Positions 52,409 to 61,050 of a stretch of DNA of 64,000 nt are shown piece after piece. The notes beneath the pieces are model-generated. The model made no database searches and was not told where the DNA came from. It worked only from the letters and a program-made list of their open reading frames with translations. Both the position numbers and the translations under genes were made by a program. The stretch comes from JBGVSA01 sp041807905 (lineage in GTDB: Bacteria; Pseudomonadota; Gammaproteobacteria; Burkholderiales; Rhodocyclaceae). The first letter of the stretch is position 1; the number at the start of each line of letters is the position of its first letter. Location: positions 1-64,000 of the forward strand of contig NZ_JBGVSA010000023.1 in the NCBI RefSeq assembly GCF_041807905.1. The letters are read 5' to 3'.

Positions 52409-53200
52409 TCATCGGTCTTGTGCGCCGTCGGCGAAATACCGTCTTACCCGCTCAAGGTCTTCCGGCGTATCCACGCCCGCCGGAGGCGCTTCGGCGAGTT
52501 GTTCGACGCGAATGCCATAGCCATGCCACAACGCGCGGAGCTGTTCGAGCATCTCGATCGACTCCAGCGGCGCCGGCGCGAGCTTGCCATATGCGCGCAG
52601 GAAAGCCACGCGATAGGCGTACAGCCCGACGTGGCGCAGCGGCACGAAGCCAGCCGGCAGCGGCTGGCCCGCCGCGACAAGCCCGGCGGCAGACGCATCG
52701 CGGGGCCATGGCATGGGCGCGCGCGAGAAATACATTGCACGTCCGGCCGCATCGCACACCACCTTGACGGCGGCCGGGTTGAGGAATTCTTCGGCGGAAT
52801 GGATCGGGTGCGCTGCGGTGGCGATGGCGGCGGACGCGTCATCGGCCAGTACTTTCGCCACGCGAGCGACGACGGCCGGATCGATCAGCGGTTCGTCGCC
52901 CTGCACATTGACCACGATGTCGTCGTCGCGCCAGCCCAGGGCATCGACCACCTCACCCAGACGATCGGTGCCGCTGGGGTGGTCGGGGCGCGTCATGATG
53001 ACCTGCATGCCGGCCGCGCGCACCGCGTCGGCAACCCCGGCATGATCAGTGGCGATCCAGACTTCGGCCGCCCCGGCCGCCCGGGCGCGCTCGGCGACGC
53101 GGACGACCATCGGCCTGCCGCCGATGTCGGCCAGCGGCTTGCCCGGCAGGCGGGTCGAGGCGAAACGGGCCGGAATGACGGCCTTGAAGGCAACAGTCAC
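52409..53200 (-). CDS. kdsB: CMP-KDO synthetase
   Basis: 263 residues. The start MTVAFKAVIPARFASTRLPGKPLADIGGRPMV is the cytidylyltransferase motif. DDIVVNVQGDEPLIDP carries metal residues. It activates KDO with CTP for the lipopolysaccharide inner core. It follows the Trm112-like gene by four bases and forms part of the exbB-exbD-lpxK-trm112-kdsB-adk run. Confidence 0.96.
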   Translation of the reverse strand: MTVAFKAVIPARFASTRLPGKPLADIGGRPMVVRVAERARAAGAAEVWIATDHAGVADAVRAAGMQVIMTRPDHPSGTDRLGEVVDALGWRDDDIVVNVQGDEPLIDPAVVARVAKVLADDASAAIATAAHPIHSAEEFLNPAAVKVVCDAAGRAMYFSRAPMPWPRDASAAGLVAAGQPLPAGFVPLRHVGLYAYRVAFLRAYGKLAPAPLESIEMLEQLRALWHGYGIRVEQLAEAPPAGVDTPEDLERVRRYFADGAQDR

Positions 53201-53204
53201 GGGC

Positions 53205-53387
53205 TTACAGACCGACGTCTTCGGCGCTCAGCGAGCGCGCGTCGTCGGCGAGCATGACGGGGATGCCGTCGCGTACCGGGTAGGCCAGGCGGCAAGGTCT
53301 GCACACCAGTTCCTGCTCCGGCTTGCGGTAATCCAGCGGCCCCTTGCACACCGGGCACACGAGGATTTCAAGCAGCTTGGGGTCCAT
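53205..53387 (-). CDS. Trm112-family zinc-ribbon protein
   Basis: 60 residues starting MDPKLLEILVCPVCKGPLDY; CPVC and CRPC form a likely zinc knuckle, followed by LAYPVRDGIPVML. Trm112 proteins activate methyltransferases in other organisms; bacterial members commonly lie between lpxK and kdsB, as here. Its start overlaps lpxK by 20 bases. Function in bacteria is unproven. Confidence 0.88.
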   Translation of the reverse strand: MDPKLLEILVCPVCKGPLDYRKPEQELVCRPCRLAYPVRDGIPVMLADDARSLSAEDVGL

Positions 53388-54378
53388 GCAAACGCTCCAG
53401 AATGAGGGCGACCGCCTCGTCCGCGACGACGGCATTCACCGGCAGCACCCACGTCTGGGCGGGTGCGAAAGCCGAGCATTTTATCGCATCCTTCTCGGTC
53501 ATCAGCAGCGCATCGCACGCCTGCAGCGCGAGATCGTCGGCCGTGAAGGCGTGATGGTCCGGAAAAGCCTGCATCGCCGTCGGGCGAATGCCTTCGGCGT
53601 GCAGCGTTTCGAAGAAGCGTTGCGGGCGTCCGATACCGGCCACCGCACGCGTCGTCATTCGCGCAAGCTCGGCCGATTCGCGATGCTCGGCGGGGTCGCC
53701 CAACCGGTACCAACGCCCGGCGAGCAAGGACATGGAGAAGACCGGCACATCGCCCAGCGCCTCGCGCACGCGAGCGGAGAGCGGCCCGTGCGCCAGCACC
53801 AGCGTGGCCCGTGCGGCGCGCGACACCGGCTCGCGCAGGGGGCCGGCCGGCATCGGCCAGCGGTTGCCCAGCACACGCTCATCGATCACCACGACCTCGA
53901 CATCGCGGGCCAGCGCGTAGTGCTGCAACCCGTCGTCGGCGATCAGTACGTCCACCTCCGGATGGGCCGCGAGCAATGCGCGCGCAGCCTCGGCACGACG
54001 GTGCCCCACCCATACCGGCACGCGACTGCGGCGCGCCATCAGGGCGGGTTCATCACCCACCGCGGAGGGCGACGAGTTCGCCGTCACCTCGGTCGGCGCC
54101 GAGGCGCTGCCACCGTAACCGCGCGACACGATGCCCGGCGTCATGCCGCGTCGGCGCAGCGCATCGACGAGCCACAGGGTCGCGGGCGTCTTGCCGCTGC
54201 CGCCTGCCACCACGTTACCAACGACGATCACCGGCACCGGCAGGCGCACGCTTTTCAGGACCCCACGCCGATACAACGCGCGGCGCACGGCTGCGATGGC
54301 AGCGAACAGCGCAGCCAACGGCAGCCACGGCCAACTGACCGGACCGCGCGACGACCACCAGTCAGGAGCGCTCGCCAT
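53368..54378 (-). CDS. lpxK: Tetraacyldisaccharide 4'-kinase
   Basis: 336 residues. The N-terminal membrane-associated segment is followed by Walker A in VVGNVVAGGSGKTPATLWL and by RRGMTPGIVSRGYGG; DVLIADDGLQHYALARDVEVVVID and MTEKDAIKC are further family blocks. It phosphorylates the 4' position of the lipid A disaccharide at the inner membrane. The ATG at 54378 is chosen over the frame to 54492, which runs almost to exbD. Confidence 0.94.
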   Translation of the reverse strand: MASAPDWWSSRGPVSWPWLPLAALFAAIAAVRRALYRRGVLKSVRLPVPVIVVGNVVAGGSGKTPATLWLVDALRRRGMTPGIVSRGYGGSASAPTEVTANSSPSAVGDEPALMARRSRVPVWVGHRRAEAARALLAAHPEVDVLIADDGLQHYALARDVEVVVIDERVLGNRWPMPAGPLREPVSRAARATLVLAHGPLSARVREALGDVPVFSMSLLAGRWYRLGDPAEHRESAELARMTTRAVAGIGRPQRFFETLHAEGIRPTAMQAFPDHHAFTADDLALQACDALLMTEKDAIKCSAFAPAQTWVLPVNAVVADEAVALILERLHGPQAA

Positions 54379-54494
54379 GAAGGCTGATTCCGTTTTCGAG
54401 ATTGCTGGGAAGGACTGGGTGCGGCTCGAGCAACCGCACCTTGCGTATAGCACGACCGAGCCGGGCGACCAAGCGGCCGCCCGCTGGAACACGC

Positions 54495-54911
54495 CTACTT
54501 GGTGGCTTGCGTGGCAAAGCTCACCGAAGGCAGCCCGGCCTTCTGCGAAGCCTGCATCACATCGACGACGGCCTGGAAGTTCGACTTGGCGTCGGCGTTG
54601 ATCACCACCACCGGCGACTTGCCTTCGGGCGTGGCGCGGCGCAGCGCTTCGACGATCGCCACCACGTCGTGCGAGCCGACCGGCGCGCGATTGACCATCA
54701 CATCGCCATTGGCGGTGACGGCAACGTTGATCTCGTTGGGCTGGTCGGGCGTGGCGCTGGCGTCGGAAGTCGGCAGGTTGATCTCCAGCCCCGAAAACCG
54801 CGAATACGTAGTGGTCAGCATCAGGAAGATGATGATCACCAGCAGCAGGTCGATCATCGGGATCAGGTTGATCTCGAGTTCTTCGCGATGCCGTCCGCGT
54901 CGGAAATCCAT
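54495..54911 (-). CDS. exbD: ExbD/TolR biopolymer transport protein
   Basis: 138 residues. One membrane helix near residues 13-35 (LNLIPMIDLLLVIIIFLMLTT-like, with the conserved functional Asp in MIDLLLV) is followed by a periplasmic domain with PTSDASATPDQPNEINVAVTANGDVMVN. It forms the proton channel with ExbB to energise TonB or a Tol-like system. exbB ends nine bases upstream. Confidence 0.92.
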   Translation of the reverse strand: MDFRRGRHREELEINLIPMIDLLLVIIIFLMLTTTYSRFSGLEINLPTSDASATPDQPNEINVAVTANGDVMVNRAPVGSHDVVAIVEALRRATPEGKSPVVVINADAKSNFQAVVDVMQASQKAGLPSVSFATQATK

Positions 54912-54920
54912 GCTCGCCCC

Positions 54921-55538
54921 TTACTTGACGCGGCGTTCGCCGTGCGAGACTTCGACCAGTTTGACGGCCTGCTGCTCCATATCGACGACGATGCTGTCGA
55001 CGTGAGCACGATAGTGGCGGTGCGCGATGAACGCCGGGATCGCCACCAACAGGCCGAAGGCCGTGTTGTAGAGCGCGATCGAAATGCCGTGGGCCAGTTG
55101 CACCGGGTCGGCACCGCCGCCCGTGGGCGAATTGGCGCCGAACAGTTCGATCATGCCGATGACGGTGCCGAACAGCCCCATCAGCGGCGCGATCACGGCG
55201 ATGGTGCCGAGCGTGGTGAGAAAGCGTTCGAGGTCGTGCGCGACACCGCGGCCTTCTTCTTCGATGGCCTCTTTCATGACGTCGCGCGACGAGCGCAGGT
55301 TGCGCAGCCCGGCAGCGAACACGCGGCCCAGCGGCGAATGACTGGCCACGCGGCGGGTGAGTTCTTCAGTGACGCCGCCCTGGCGGACTTCATTGATGAC
55401 TTTTTCCAGGAGACCCGGGGGGACGATGTGGCTGCGGCGCAGCGAAATGGCACGTTCGATGATCAGAGCCAGGGCAATAACCGATGCAAACAGCAAGGGA
55501 ATGATCGGCCAACCCGCCGCACGAATGATGTCCAGCAC
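54921..55538 (-). CDS. exbB: ExbB/MotA/TolQ-type proton channel protein
   Basis: 205 residues, three membrane helices. Landmarks are ASVIALALIIERAISLRRSHIVPPGLLEKV, LTTLGTIAVIAPLMGLFGTVIGMIELF and ISIALYNTAFGLLVAIPAFIAHRHYRAHVD. The start is a GTG at 55538 with GGAG eight bases upstream; the frame to 55757 would run through the DnaA-like boxes and low-quality sequence. With ExbD it couples proton flow to TonB. First gene of the run down to adk. Confidence 0.92.
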   Translation of the reverse strand: MLDIIRAAGWPIIPLLFASVIALALIIERAISLRRSHIVPPGLLEKVINEVRQGGVTEELTRRVASHSPLGRVFAAGLRNLRSSRDVMKEAIEEEGRGVAHDLERFLTTLGTIAVIAPLMGLFGTVIGMIELFGANSPTGGGADPVQLAHGISIALYNTAFGLLVAIPAFIAHRHYRAHVDSIVVDMEQQAVKLVEVSHGERRVK

Positions 55539-55902
55539 GTAAACGACTCCGATGAGCGATATCAGGCGCCGAACTTTAGCCCCTGATGCAAGCGATGGGC
55601 AAGTTGCGCCGGTCGGACGCCGGACGGCCGGGGCTGTACGGATGTAGGAATCCGGCGCAAAGCCGCACAGGACAAAGCCGGACAACATAATCCACAATTT
55701 CTGTGGATAACTTTGTGGGTAGGTTTGTAACGAATTCTCTAAGTGGCCTAGGGGCAAGGGTTTTCATTGTGGCGATGAAAAATGAAGCTATGATGACATC
55801 ATTTAAAAATCAATGACTTAGAAAAGCCCTTCGCTGTCAAGCCTGTTTTGTCGGCCAAACGCCAATCTCTTCGCACTGCACAATGCGCGGTGTGGATTTC
55901 GC
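55539..55902. other. exbB-xseA divergent intergenic region
   Basis: About 365 bases without a gene. It contains a dyad of DnaA-like boxes (55688-55710), a palindrome TGATGACATCA (55791-55801) and an AT-rich stretch to 55820. Promoters for exbB and xseA must both lie here; only the xseA -10 is clear. Confidence 0.6.
55688..55710. promoter_or_regulatory. Inverted pair of DnaA-box-like sequences
   Basis: TAATCCACA (55688-55696) faces TGTGGATAA (55702-55710). The second, read on the minus strand, is TTATCCACA, a perfect DnaA box; the first differs by one base. Five bases separate them. Binding by DnaA is not shown. Confidence 0.55.
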
Positions 55903-55908
55903 TACAAT
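55903..55908 (+). promoter_or_regulatory. -10 hexamer close to the xseA start
   Basis: TACAAT, five of six matches, ends nine bases before the xseA ATG. Transcription would start within two to four bases of the ATG, giving a nearly leaderless message. No good -35 was seen. Confidence 0.45.
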
Positions 55909-55917
55909 CGCGAACCT

Positions 55918-57306
55918 ATGACTGACGCGCTTTTCCAGCCAATTCCTGAGGCAAATGTACTTCCGGTGTCCGAAATTGTTCACCGGGCGCGTGCCTTGTT
56001 GGAGTCGAGACTTCCGCTGTGCTGGGTATCAGGAGAGATATCGAGCGTCACCCGTGCGGCGTCGGGGCATGTCTACTTCACCCTGAAGGATTCTTCCGCC
56101 CAGATGCGCTGTGTCATGTGGCGGACGCGCGCGCAGCTATTGCCGTTCCAGTTGACCGAAGGCATGCGCGTCGAAGTTCGCGCACAAATCACGGTCTACG
56201 AACCGCGCGGCGATCTGCAGTTGTCGGTGGAGTCGGTCCGCCGTGCCGGACAGGGCAACCTCTACGAGGCCTTCATTCGCCTCAAGGCGAAGCTGGCCGA
56301 TGAAGGACTGTTCGATGCCGGGCACAAGCGTCCCTTGCCTGCCCTGCCGCGCGCCGTCGGCGTGGTGACCTCGAAATCCGGCGCGGCGCTGCATGACGTA
56401 TTGGTGACGCTCCGCCGCCGCGCGCCCGCCATGCGCGTGGTGGTCTATCCCACGCAGGTGCAGGGCGATGGCGTCGGCGAACTGATCGCCCGCACCATCG
56501 CACAAGCCGGCGCACGCGCCGGGCACGACGGCATCGAAGCGCTGATCGTCTGCCGTGGCGGCGGCAGTCTCGAAGACCTGTGGGGCTTCAACCACGAAGC
56601 GGTGGTGCGTGCCATCCATGCCAGCCCGATTCCCGTCGTGAGCGGCGTCGGGCACGAGACCGACACCACGCTGTGCGACTTTGTCGCCGATCTGCGCTCG
56701 GCCACACCGACGGCTGCGGCCGAAGCCGTCAGCGCGGGCTATATACAAGTGCAATCGCGCCTGCCCATGCTGGCGCGCTCGCTGTCGCGCGCCGCCCGGC
56801 ATGTCATGAACGAGGCCTGGCAACGCGTCGACCTGGCCCAGCGCCGCCTGCTCCATCCACGCGAGCGACTGGCGCGCAGCCGTACAGACCTCGACAAGCT
56901 GGCGCTGCGACTGGCCCACGCGCAGGGGCGTGCGCAGAACGAACGGCGCACGTTGCTGGCGCGACTCGACTCTCGGCTCGCCGCGCGCAGGCCGCGCCTC
57001 GATCTGATCGCGCAGCGGCTGGACAGCCTCGCTCCGCGATTGGCACGCGGCGCACGGCAGCCGATCGAACGCGCGCGCGTACACCTCGATGCGATGGCCA
57101 GCCACCTCGAGCATCTGAACCCCGAGGCGGTACTCACGCGTGGCTATGCCATCGTGCGCGGCGCGGACGGACACGTACTGCGTCGCGTCGACGATGCGCG
57201 CGTCGACGATGCAGTCGACATCAAGCTCTGCGATGGCACGATTGATGCTGTTGTCATCAAGACCATACCCGCCGACCGGTTGTCAGGCACCGACGATCCA
57301 AACTAG
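55918..57306 (+). CDS. xseA: Exodeoxyribonuclease VII large subunit
   Basis: 462 residues. An OB-fold lies near residues 15-110 (WVSGEISSVTRAASGHVYFTLKDSSAQMRCVMWR), then the catalytic domain with VGVVTSKSGAALHDVLVTLRRRAP and VCRGGGSLEDLWGFNHEAVVRAIHASPIPVVSGVGHETDTTLCDFVADLRSATPTAAAE. A helical C-terminal region follows. With XseB it degrades single-stranded DNA. No ribosome-binding site precedes the ATG. sodB follows 77 bases later. Confidence 0.95.
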   Translation: MTDALFQPIPEANVLPVSEIVHRARALLESRLPLCWVSGEISSVTRAASGHVYFTLKDSSAQMRCVMWRTRAQLLPFQLTEGMRVEVRAQITVYEPRGDLQLSVESVRRAGQGNLYEAFIRLKAKLADEGLFDAGHKRPLPALPRAVGVVTSKSGAALHDVLVTLRRRAPAMRVVVYPTQVQGDGVGELIARTIAQAGARAGHDGIEALIVCRGGGSLEDLWGFNHEAVVRAIHASPIPVVSGVGHETDTTLCDFVADLRSATPTAAAEAVSAGYIQVQSRLPMLARSLSRAARHVMNEAWQRVDLAQRRLLHPRERLARSRTDLDKLALRLAHAQGRAQNERRTLLARLDSRLAARRPRLDLIAQRLDSLAPRLARGARQPIERARVHLDAMASHLEHLNPEAVLTRGYAIVRGADGHVLRRVDDARVDDAVDIKLCDGTIDAVVIKTIPADRLSGTDDPN

Positions 57307-57383
57307 ACTTGGCGGGTTTCCCCAAACAGTGTTCCGGACGGCCGGCCGCCCGGAGCGCCTCAACACCAACAAGGAGCCCGATC

Positions 57384-57965
57384 ATGGAACATACCCTGCC
57401 GCCGCTGCCGTACGCCAAGAACGCACTGGCACCGCACATCTCGGAAGAAACCTTCGAGTACCACTACGGCAAGCATCACCAGGCCTATGTCACGAACCTG
57501 AACAACCTCATCAAGGGCACCGAGTTCGAAAACGCTGCGCTCGAAGACATCATCAAGAAGTCGTCCGGCGGCATCTACAACAACTCGGCGCAAGTCTGGA
57601 ACCACACCTTCTTCTGGAACTCGATGAAGCCCAATGGCGGCGGCGCACCCACCGGCAAGCTGGCTGACGCCATCAACGCCAAGTGGGGCAGCTTCGACGC
57701 CTTCAAGGAAGCCTTCGCCAAGAGCGCGGTCGGCAACTTTGGCTCCGGCTGGACGTGGCTGGTCAAGAAGGCCGATGGTTCGGTCGACATCCTGAACACG
57801 GGTGCCGCCGGTAACCCGATGACCACCGGCGACGTGGCGCTGCTGACGCTCGACGTGTGGGAACACGCCTACTACATCGACTACCGCAACGCCCGCCCGA
57901 AGTTCGTGGAAGCCTTCCTGAACAATCTGGCCAACTGGGATTTCGCCGCCAAGAACTTTGGCTGA
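57384..57965 (+). CDS. sodB: Iron superoxide dismutase
   Basis: 193 residues. Metal ligands are His in YGKHHQAYV, His in WNHTFFWNSM, and Asp/His in DVWEHAYYIDYRN. GSGWTWLV and the Gly-rich segment SAVGNFGSG fit the Fe form. It removes superoxide in the cytoplasm. The ATG at 57384 has an AAGGAG ribosome-binding site. A strong terminator follows. Confidence 0.96.
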   Translation: MEHTLPPLPYAKNALAPHISEETFEYHYGKHHQAYVTNLNNLIKGTEFENAALEDIIKKSSGGIYNNSAQVWNHTFFWNSMKPNGGGAPTGKLADAINAKWGSFDAFKEAFAKSAVGNFGSGWTWLVKKADGSVDILNTGAAGNPMTTGDVALLTLDVWEHAYYIDYRNARPKFVEAFLNNLANWDFAAKNFG

Positions 57966-57988
57966 TCCCGACCGCTGCCTGAACGGAT

Positions 57989-58014
57989 AGCCCGCCGCGT
58001 GCGGGCTTTTTTTC
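57989..58014 (+). terminator. Terminator after sodB
   Basis: AGCCCGC and GCGGGCT form a perfect 7-bp stem with a 5-base loop, followed by seven T. Confidence 0.9.
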
Positions 58015-58119
58015 GTCTTGCAGGCTTGTGGGACAGCGGTTGGCGAGAAATGAAGACCAGGCGCGGCAGTCCGCCGGGCTGTTATGCTGCCACTTCATCC
58101 ACGCTGTCGGAGAACACGA

Positions 58120-58473
58120 ATGACACCGCGTGAAGTCGTAGAGCGCTGGGTCGCGCTTTTCAATGCCGCTGATGCGGCGGGCCTGGCCGATCTCTACCAT
58201 CCTGAGGCGATCAATCACCAGGTCACCCAGGACCCGATCGAAGGGCGCGAAGCGATCCGTGCCATGTTCGAGCGAGAATTCAGCGCCGCCAAGATGGTCT
58301 GCATCGTCGAGACGATCCATGAAGCGGGCGAGGTGGCAGCGCTCGAGTGGCGCGATCCCCTCGGCCTGCGCGGCTGCGGTTTCTTCACCGTCCGCAACGG
58401 TCGCATCGCCTTCCAGCGAGGCTACTGGGACAAGCTGTCCTTCCTCAAGATGCACGGCCTGCCTATCCAATAG
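58120..58473 (+). CDS. SnoaL/NTF2-fold protein
   Basis: 117 residues. TPREVVERWVALFNAADAAGLADLYHPEAINHQV and IEGREAIRAMFEREF are typical of SnoaL-like proteins. The ATG at 58120 has CGGAGAAC upstream. Substrate unknown. Confidence 0.82.
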   Translation: MTPREVVERWVALFNAADAAGLADLYHPEAINHQVTQDPIEGREAIRAMFEREFSAAKMVCIVETIHEAGEVAALEWRDPLGLRGCGFFTVRNGRIAFQRGYWDKLSFLKMHGLPIQ

Positions 58474-58613
58474 CCACAGCATTGTCCCGGCCGCCCCCGC
58501 ACATCCGTCGGCCCGCGACTCCGTGCGATGCTACGCACCGCGCATCGCACGATGACTCAGAAAATTCGCACAACAGGTTAGGATGCGAGCCTCGGACTTG
58601 AGGAATCGGCACT

Positions 58614-59183
58614 ATGGCTGCGTGGATTTTCTGGGGAGTGGTATTGGCGGTACTGGCGTACGGCATCATGCTCTACAACGGACTGGTCGTGCTCAAGCAC
58701 GCCGTCGCCCGCGCGTGGGCCAACATCGACGTGCTGCTCAAGCAACGCCACGATGAATTGCCAAAGCTGATCGAAGTCTGCCGTCAGTATCGTGACTTTG
58801 AATCGAGCACGCTTGAACGTGTCATAGCCGCCCGCAACGGGCTGGCAAGTGCGCGCGAGCATGGCGACGTCCACACGCTGGGTCGCGCCGAAGGTGAGTT
58901 GCGCGCCGGCATCGGCCAACTCTTCGCCGTGGCCGAGAGCTATCCGGAACTGCGCGCCAATGAACAGTTCATCCAGCTCCAGCAACGCATCAGCGAACTC
59001 GAAGACGCCATCTCCGACCGCCGCGAGCTGTACAACGAGACGGTCAACATCAACAACGCGCGCATCGAGCAGTTCCCGGCGTTTTTCATCGCGCGCCTGT
59101 GCGCCTTCGAAGAAAAGCCCCTGCTTCGCTTTGCCGCTGCGGAAAAAGCCGACGTCAACGTAGCCGCCCTGTTCGCACGCTGA
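58614..59183 (+). CDS. LemA-family membrane protein
   Basis: 189 residues. A short N-terminal membrane helix (about 4-24) leads to long helices containing YNGLVVLKHAVARAWANIDVLLKQRHDELPKLIEVC, the LemA signature, and YNETVNINNARIEQFP near the C-terminus. LemA proteins are bacterial membrane proteins of unclear function. The GIDE-domain gene follows 13 bases downstream, probably the same operon. Confidence 0.9.
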   Translation: MAAWIFWGVVLAVLAYGIMLYNGLVVLKHAVARAWANIDVLLKQRHDELPKLIEVCRQYRDFESSTLERVIAARNGLASAREHGDVHTLGRAEGELRAGIGQLFAVAESYPELRANEQFIQLQQRISELEDAISDRRELYNETVNINNARIEQFPAFFIARLCAFEEKPLLRFAAAEKADVNVAALFAR

Positions 59184-59196
59184 TCCCGGCCGACAC

Positions 59197-60039
59197 GTGG
59201 TGACGCCGTCGAACCTGGGGCCCTTTCAGCTCGTCGCGAACTGGCCGGTGATGGCTGGCACGGCGATGGTCGCGTTCGTCAGTTGGCTGGTCCACTATCG
59301 TCGCTACCGCGCCATGGCGGACGTGCCGAGCGCGCGCATTGCGACCGCGCCGCAGGGCTACGTCGAACTGGTCGGCATCGGCCGCGCACTCGACGGACTG
59401 CCGCTCTACACCCCCACCACCGGCCTGCCCTGCCTGTGGTACGAGTACGTCATCGAAGAACAGTCGGGCGATCGGGATTCCAACTGGCGCGAAGTGCATC
59501 GCGAGCGCTCCGATGCATCATTCATCATCGATGACGGCAGCGGCCGTTGCGTGGTCGACGCCGAACGCGCCGACATCATCACGGCACAACGCAGCGTCAA
59601 CGTGGAATACGGCCGGCGCACGACATTGCGCGTGCTGATCCCGGGCACGCGCCTGTACGCGTTGGGTCATCTCACCACCGAAAGCGGTGCCAGCCGTCGC
59701 CCCACCATCAAGGCGGCCATGAACGATCGCCTGACGCAATGGAAACGCGATGGCACGGCACAGAAGAAGTTCGATCTCGATGGCAATGGCGAACTGAGCC
59801 TCGAAGAGTGGGAACTGGCCCGCAGCGCGGCACGGCGCGAGGTCAGCCGTGAATGGGCCGAAGACGGTGCGCTGCCCGACGCCCACTCGCTGGGCCCGGC
59901 TCCCGACGGGCGCTGGTTCATGGTGTCGGACATCGCGCCGGACACCATGGTGCGCCAGTACCGTCTCAAGGCCTGGGCCTCGCTGGCGGGCTTCTTTGCC
60001 GCCTTGGCAGTTGCGGTGTGGGCCTATCGCACGATGTAG
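59197..60039 (+). CDS. GIDE-domain membrane protein with an EF-hand
   Basis: 280 residues from a GTG. A membrane helix lies at about 12-31 and another near 260-277. The region between resembles the GIDE/MULAN cytosolic domain found beside LemA genes: LYTPTTGLPCLWYEYVIEE and RRTTLRVLIPGTRLYALGHL. A canonical calcium-binding EF-hand loop occupies residues 193-204 (D-x-D-x-N-G-E-x-S-x2-E). No RING finger follows, so ubiquitin ligase activity is not implied. Coupling to the LemA gene suggests a membrane complex; function unknown. Confidence 0.78.
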   Translation: MVTPSNLGPFQLVANWPVMAGTAMVAFVSWLVHYRRYRAMADVPSARIATAPQGYVELVGIGRALDGLPLYTPTTGLPCLWYEYVIEEQSGDRDSNWREVHRERSDASFIIDDGSGRCVVDAERADIITAQRSVNVEYGRRTTLRVLIPGTRLYALGHLTTESGASRRPTIKAAMNDRLTQWKRDGTAQKKFDLDGNGELSLEEWELARSAARREVSREWAEDGALPDAHSLGPAPDGRWFMVSDIAPDTMVRQYRLKAWASLAGFFAALAVAVWAYRTM

Positions 60040-60118
60040 GCAGTCCGCGCAATACGAGCCGGCTCCGCACGTTTTGCGCTAACCTGCGAAGTTCCGACAA
60101 CGACATGCGGAGAGTCCC

Positions 60119-60478
60119 ATGCCCACCTACTCCGGAAGCTGCCACTGCGGCAGCATCGCGTTTGAAGTGGACGGCGAGATCGGCAAGGTCATCGAGTGCA
60201 ACTGCACGCATTGCCAGCGAAAAGGCTTGCTGCTGTGGTTCGTCAGCCGCGATCAATTCCGTTTGAAGACACCGCGCGATCGCGCCGCCATGTCCACCTA
60301 CCAGTTCAATCGTCACATCATCGAGCACCACTTCTGCCCGACCTGTGGCGTGCAGCCGTTTGCCGATGGCAAGGACCCGGCGGGTAACGAGGTGGCTTCC
60401 ATCAATGTGCGGTGCCTGGAAGACATCGATCTGACCACGCTGACGCGCGTGCCCTACGATGGCCGGCACCAGAATTGA
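60119..60478 (+). CDS. GFA-family zinc protein
   Basis: 119 residues. CHCGSIAFEV, CNCTHCQRKG and CPTCGVQPF provide the zinc-binding cysteines of the glutathione-dependent formaldehyde-activating fold. Many relatives lack that activity, so the reaction is open. The gene ends 20 bases inside the start of the next gene. Confidence 0.9.
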   Translation: MPTYSGSCHCGSIAFEVDGEIGKVIECNCTHCQRKGLLLWFVSRDQFRLKTPRDRAAMSTYQFNRHIIEHHFCPTCGVQPFADGKDPAGNEVASINVRCLEDIDLTTLTRVPYDGRHQN

Positions 60479-60980
60479 TTCCGTCGTGGTCCGCGCCGAG
60501 GGCATCGCCGATAGCGCAACTGTGCATGCACTGAATGCCGCGGCCTTTCCCACCGCTGCGGAAGCACACCTGGTGGATGCGCTGCGTGACGACCCGGCGT
60601 ATGTTGGCTTGGTGGCGGCATCGGCCGAAGAGCTCATCGGCCACGTGGCGATGTCGCCCATGCAAGCCCCTGTGGGCGCTTTCGGGTTGGCCCCGCTCGC
60701 GGTTGCCAGCGACTGGCGCAAACGCGGCATCGGCGGGCAACTGGTGCGCGCCGCAATCGAAGCCATGGGTGCGAACGGAGCCACGGCGCTGTTCGTGCTG
60801 GGCGACCCGGCCTATTACGGCCGTTTCGGTTTCCGCGCCGCCAACCATTGGGGGCTCACCAGCGAATACGAAGCGCTCGGCGTGCCCGTCGAAGCATTCA
60901 TGGCCGTTGAACTCATTCCCGGTGCACTGAACGGCGCGCCAAAGCAGGTGCGCTACCACGCCGCGTTTGCAGCCCTCTGA
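60459..60980 (+). CDS. GNAT N-acetyltransferase, YhbS-like
   Basis: 173 residues. The acetyl-CoA site is LAVASDWRKRGIGGQLVRAAIEAM, and VLGDPAYYGRFGFRAANHWGL is typical of YhbS-type members. Acceptor unknown. Its start overlaps the GFA gene by 20 bases. Confidence 0.88.
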   Translation: MAGTRIDSVVVRAEGIADSATVHALNAAAFPTAAEAHLVDALRDDPAYVGLVAASAEELIGHVAMSPMQAPVGAFGLAPLAVASDWRKRGIGGQLVRAAIEAMGANGATALFVLGDPAYYGRFGFRAANHWGLTSEYEALGVPVEAFMAVELIPGALNGAPKQVRYHAAFAAL

Positions 60981-61050
60981 AGGGACATCCGCGAACCCGC
61001 GCAGCGTTCTTCGGTCGACACGGGCATTCGCCGACCAGAAAGGATCATCG

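Noticed and set aside
55688..55820. Replication origin
   Set aside because: Only two DnaA-like boxes, no dnaA/dnaN/gidA/parAB nearby, so an origin is not supported.
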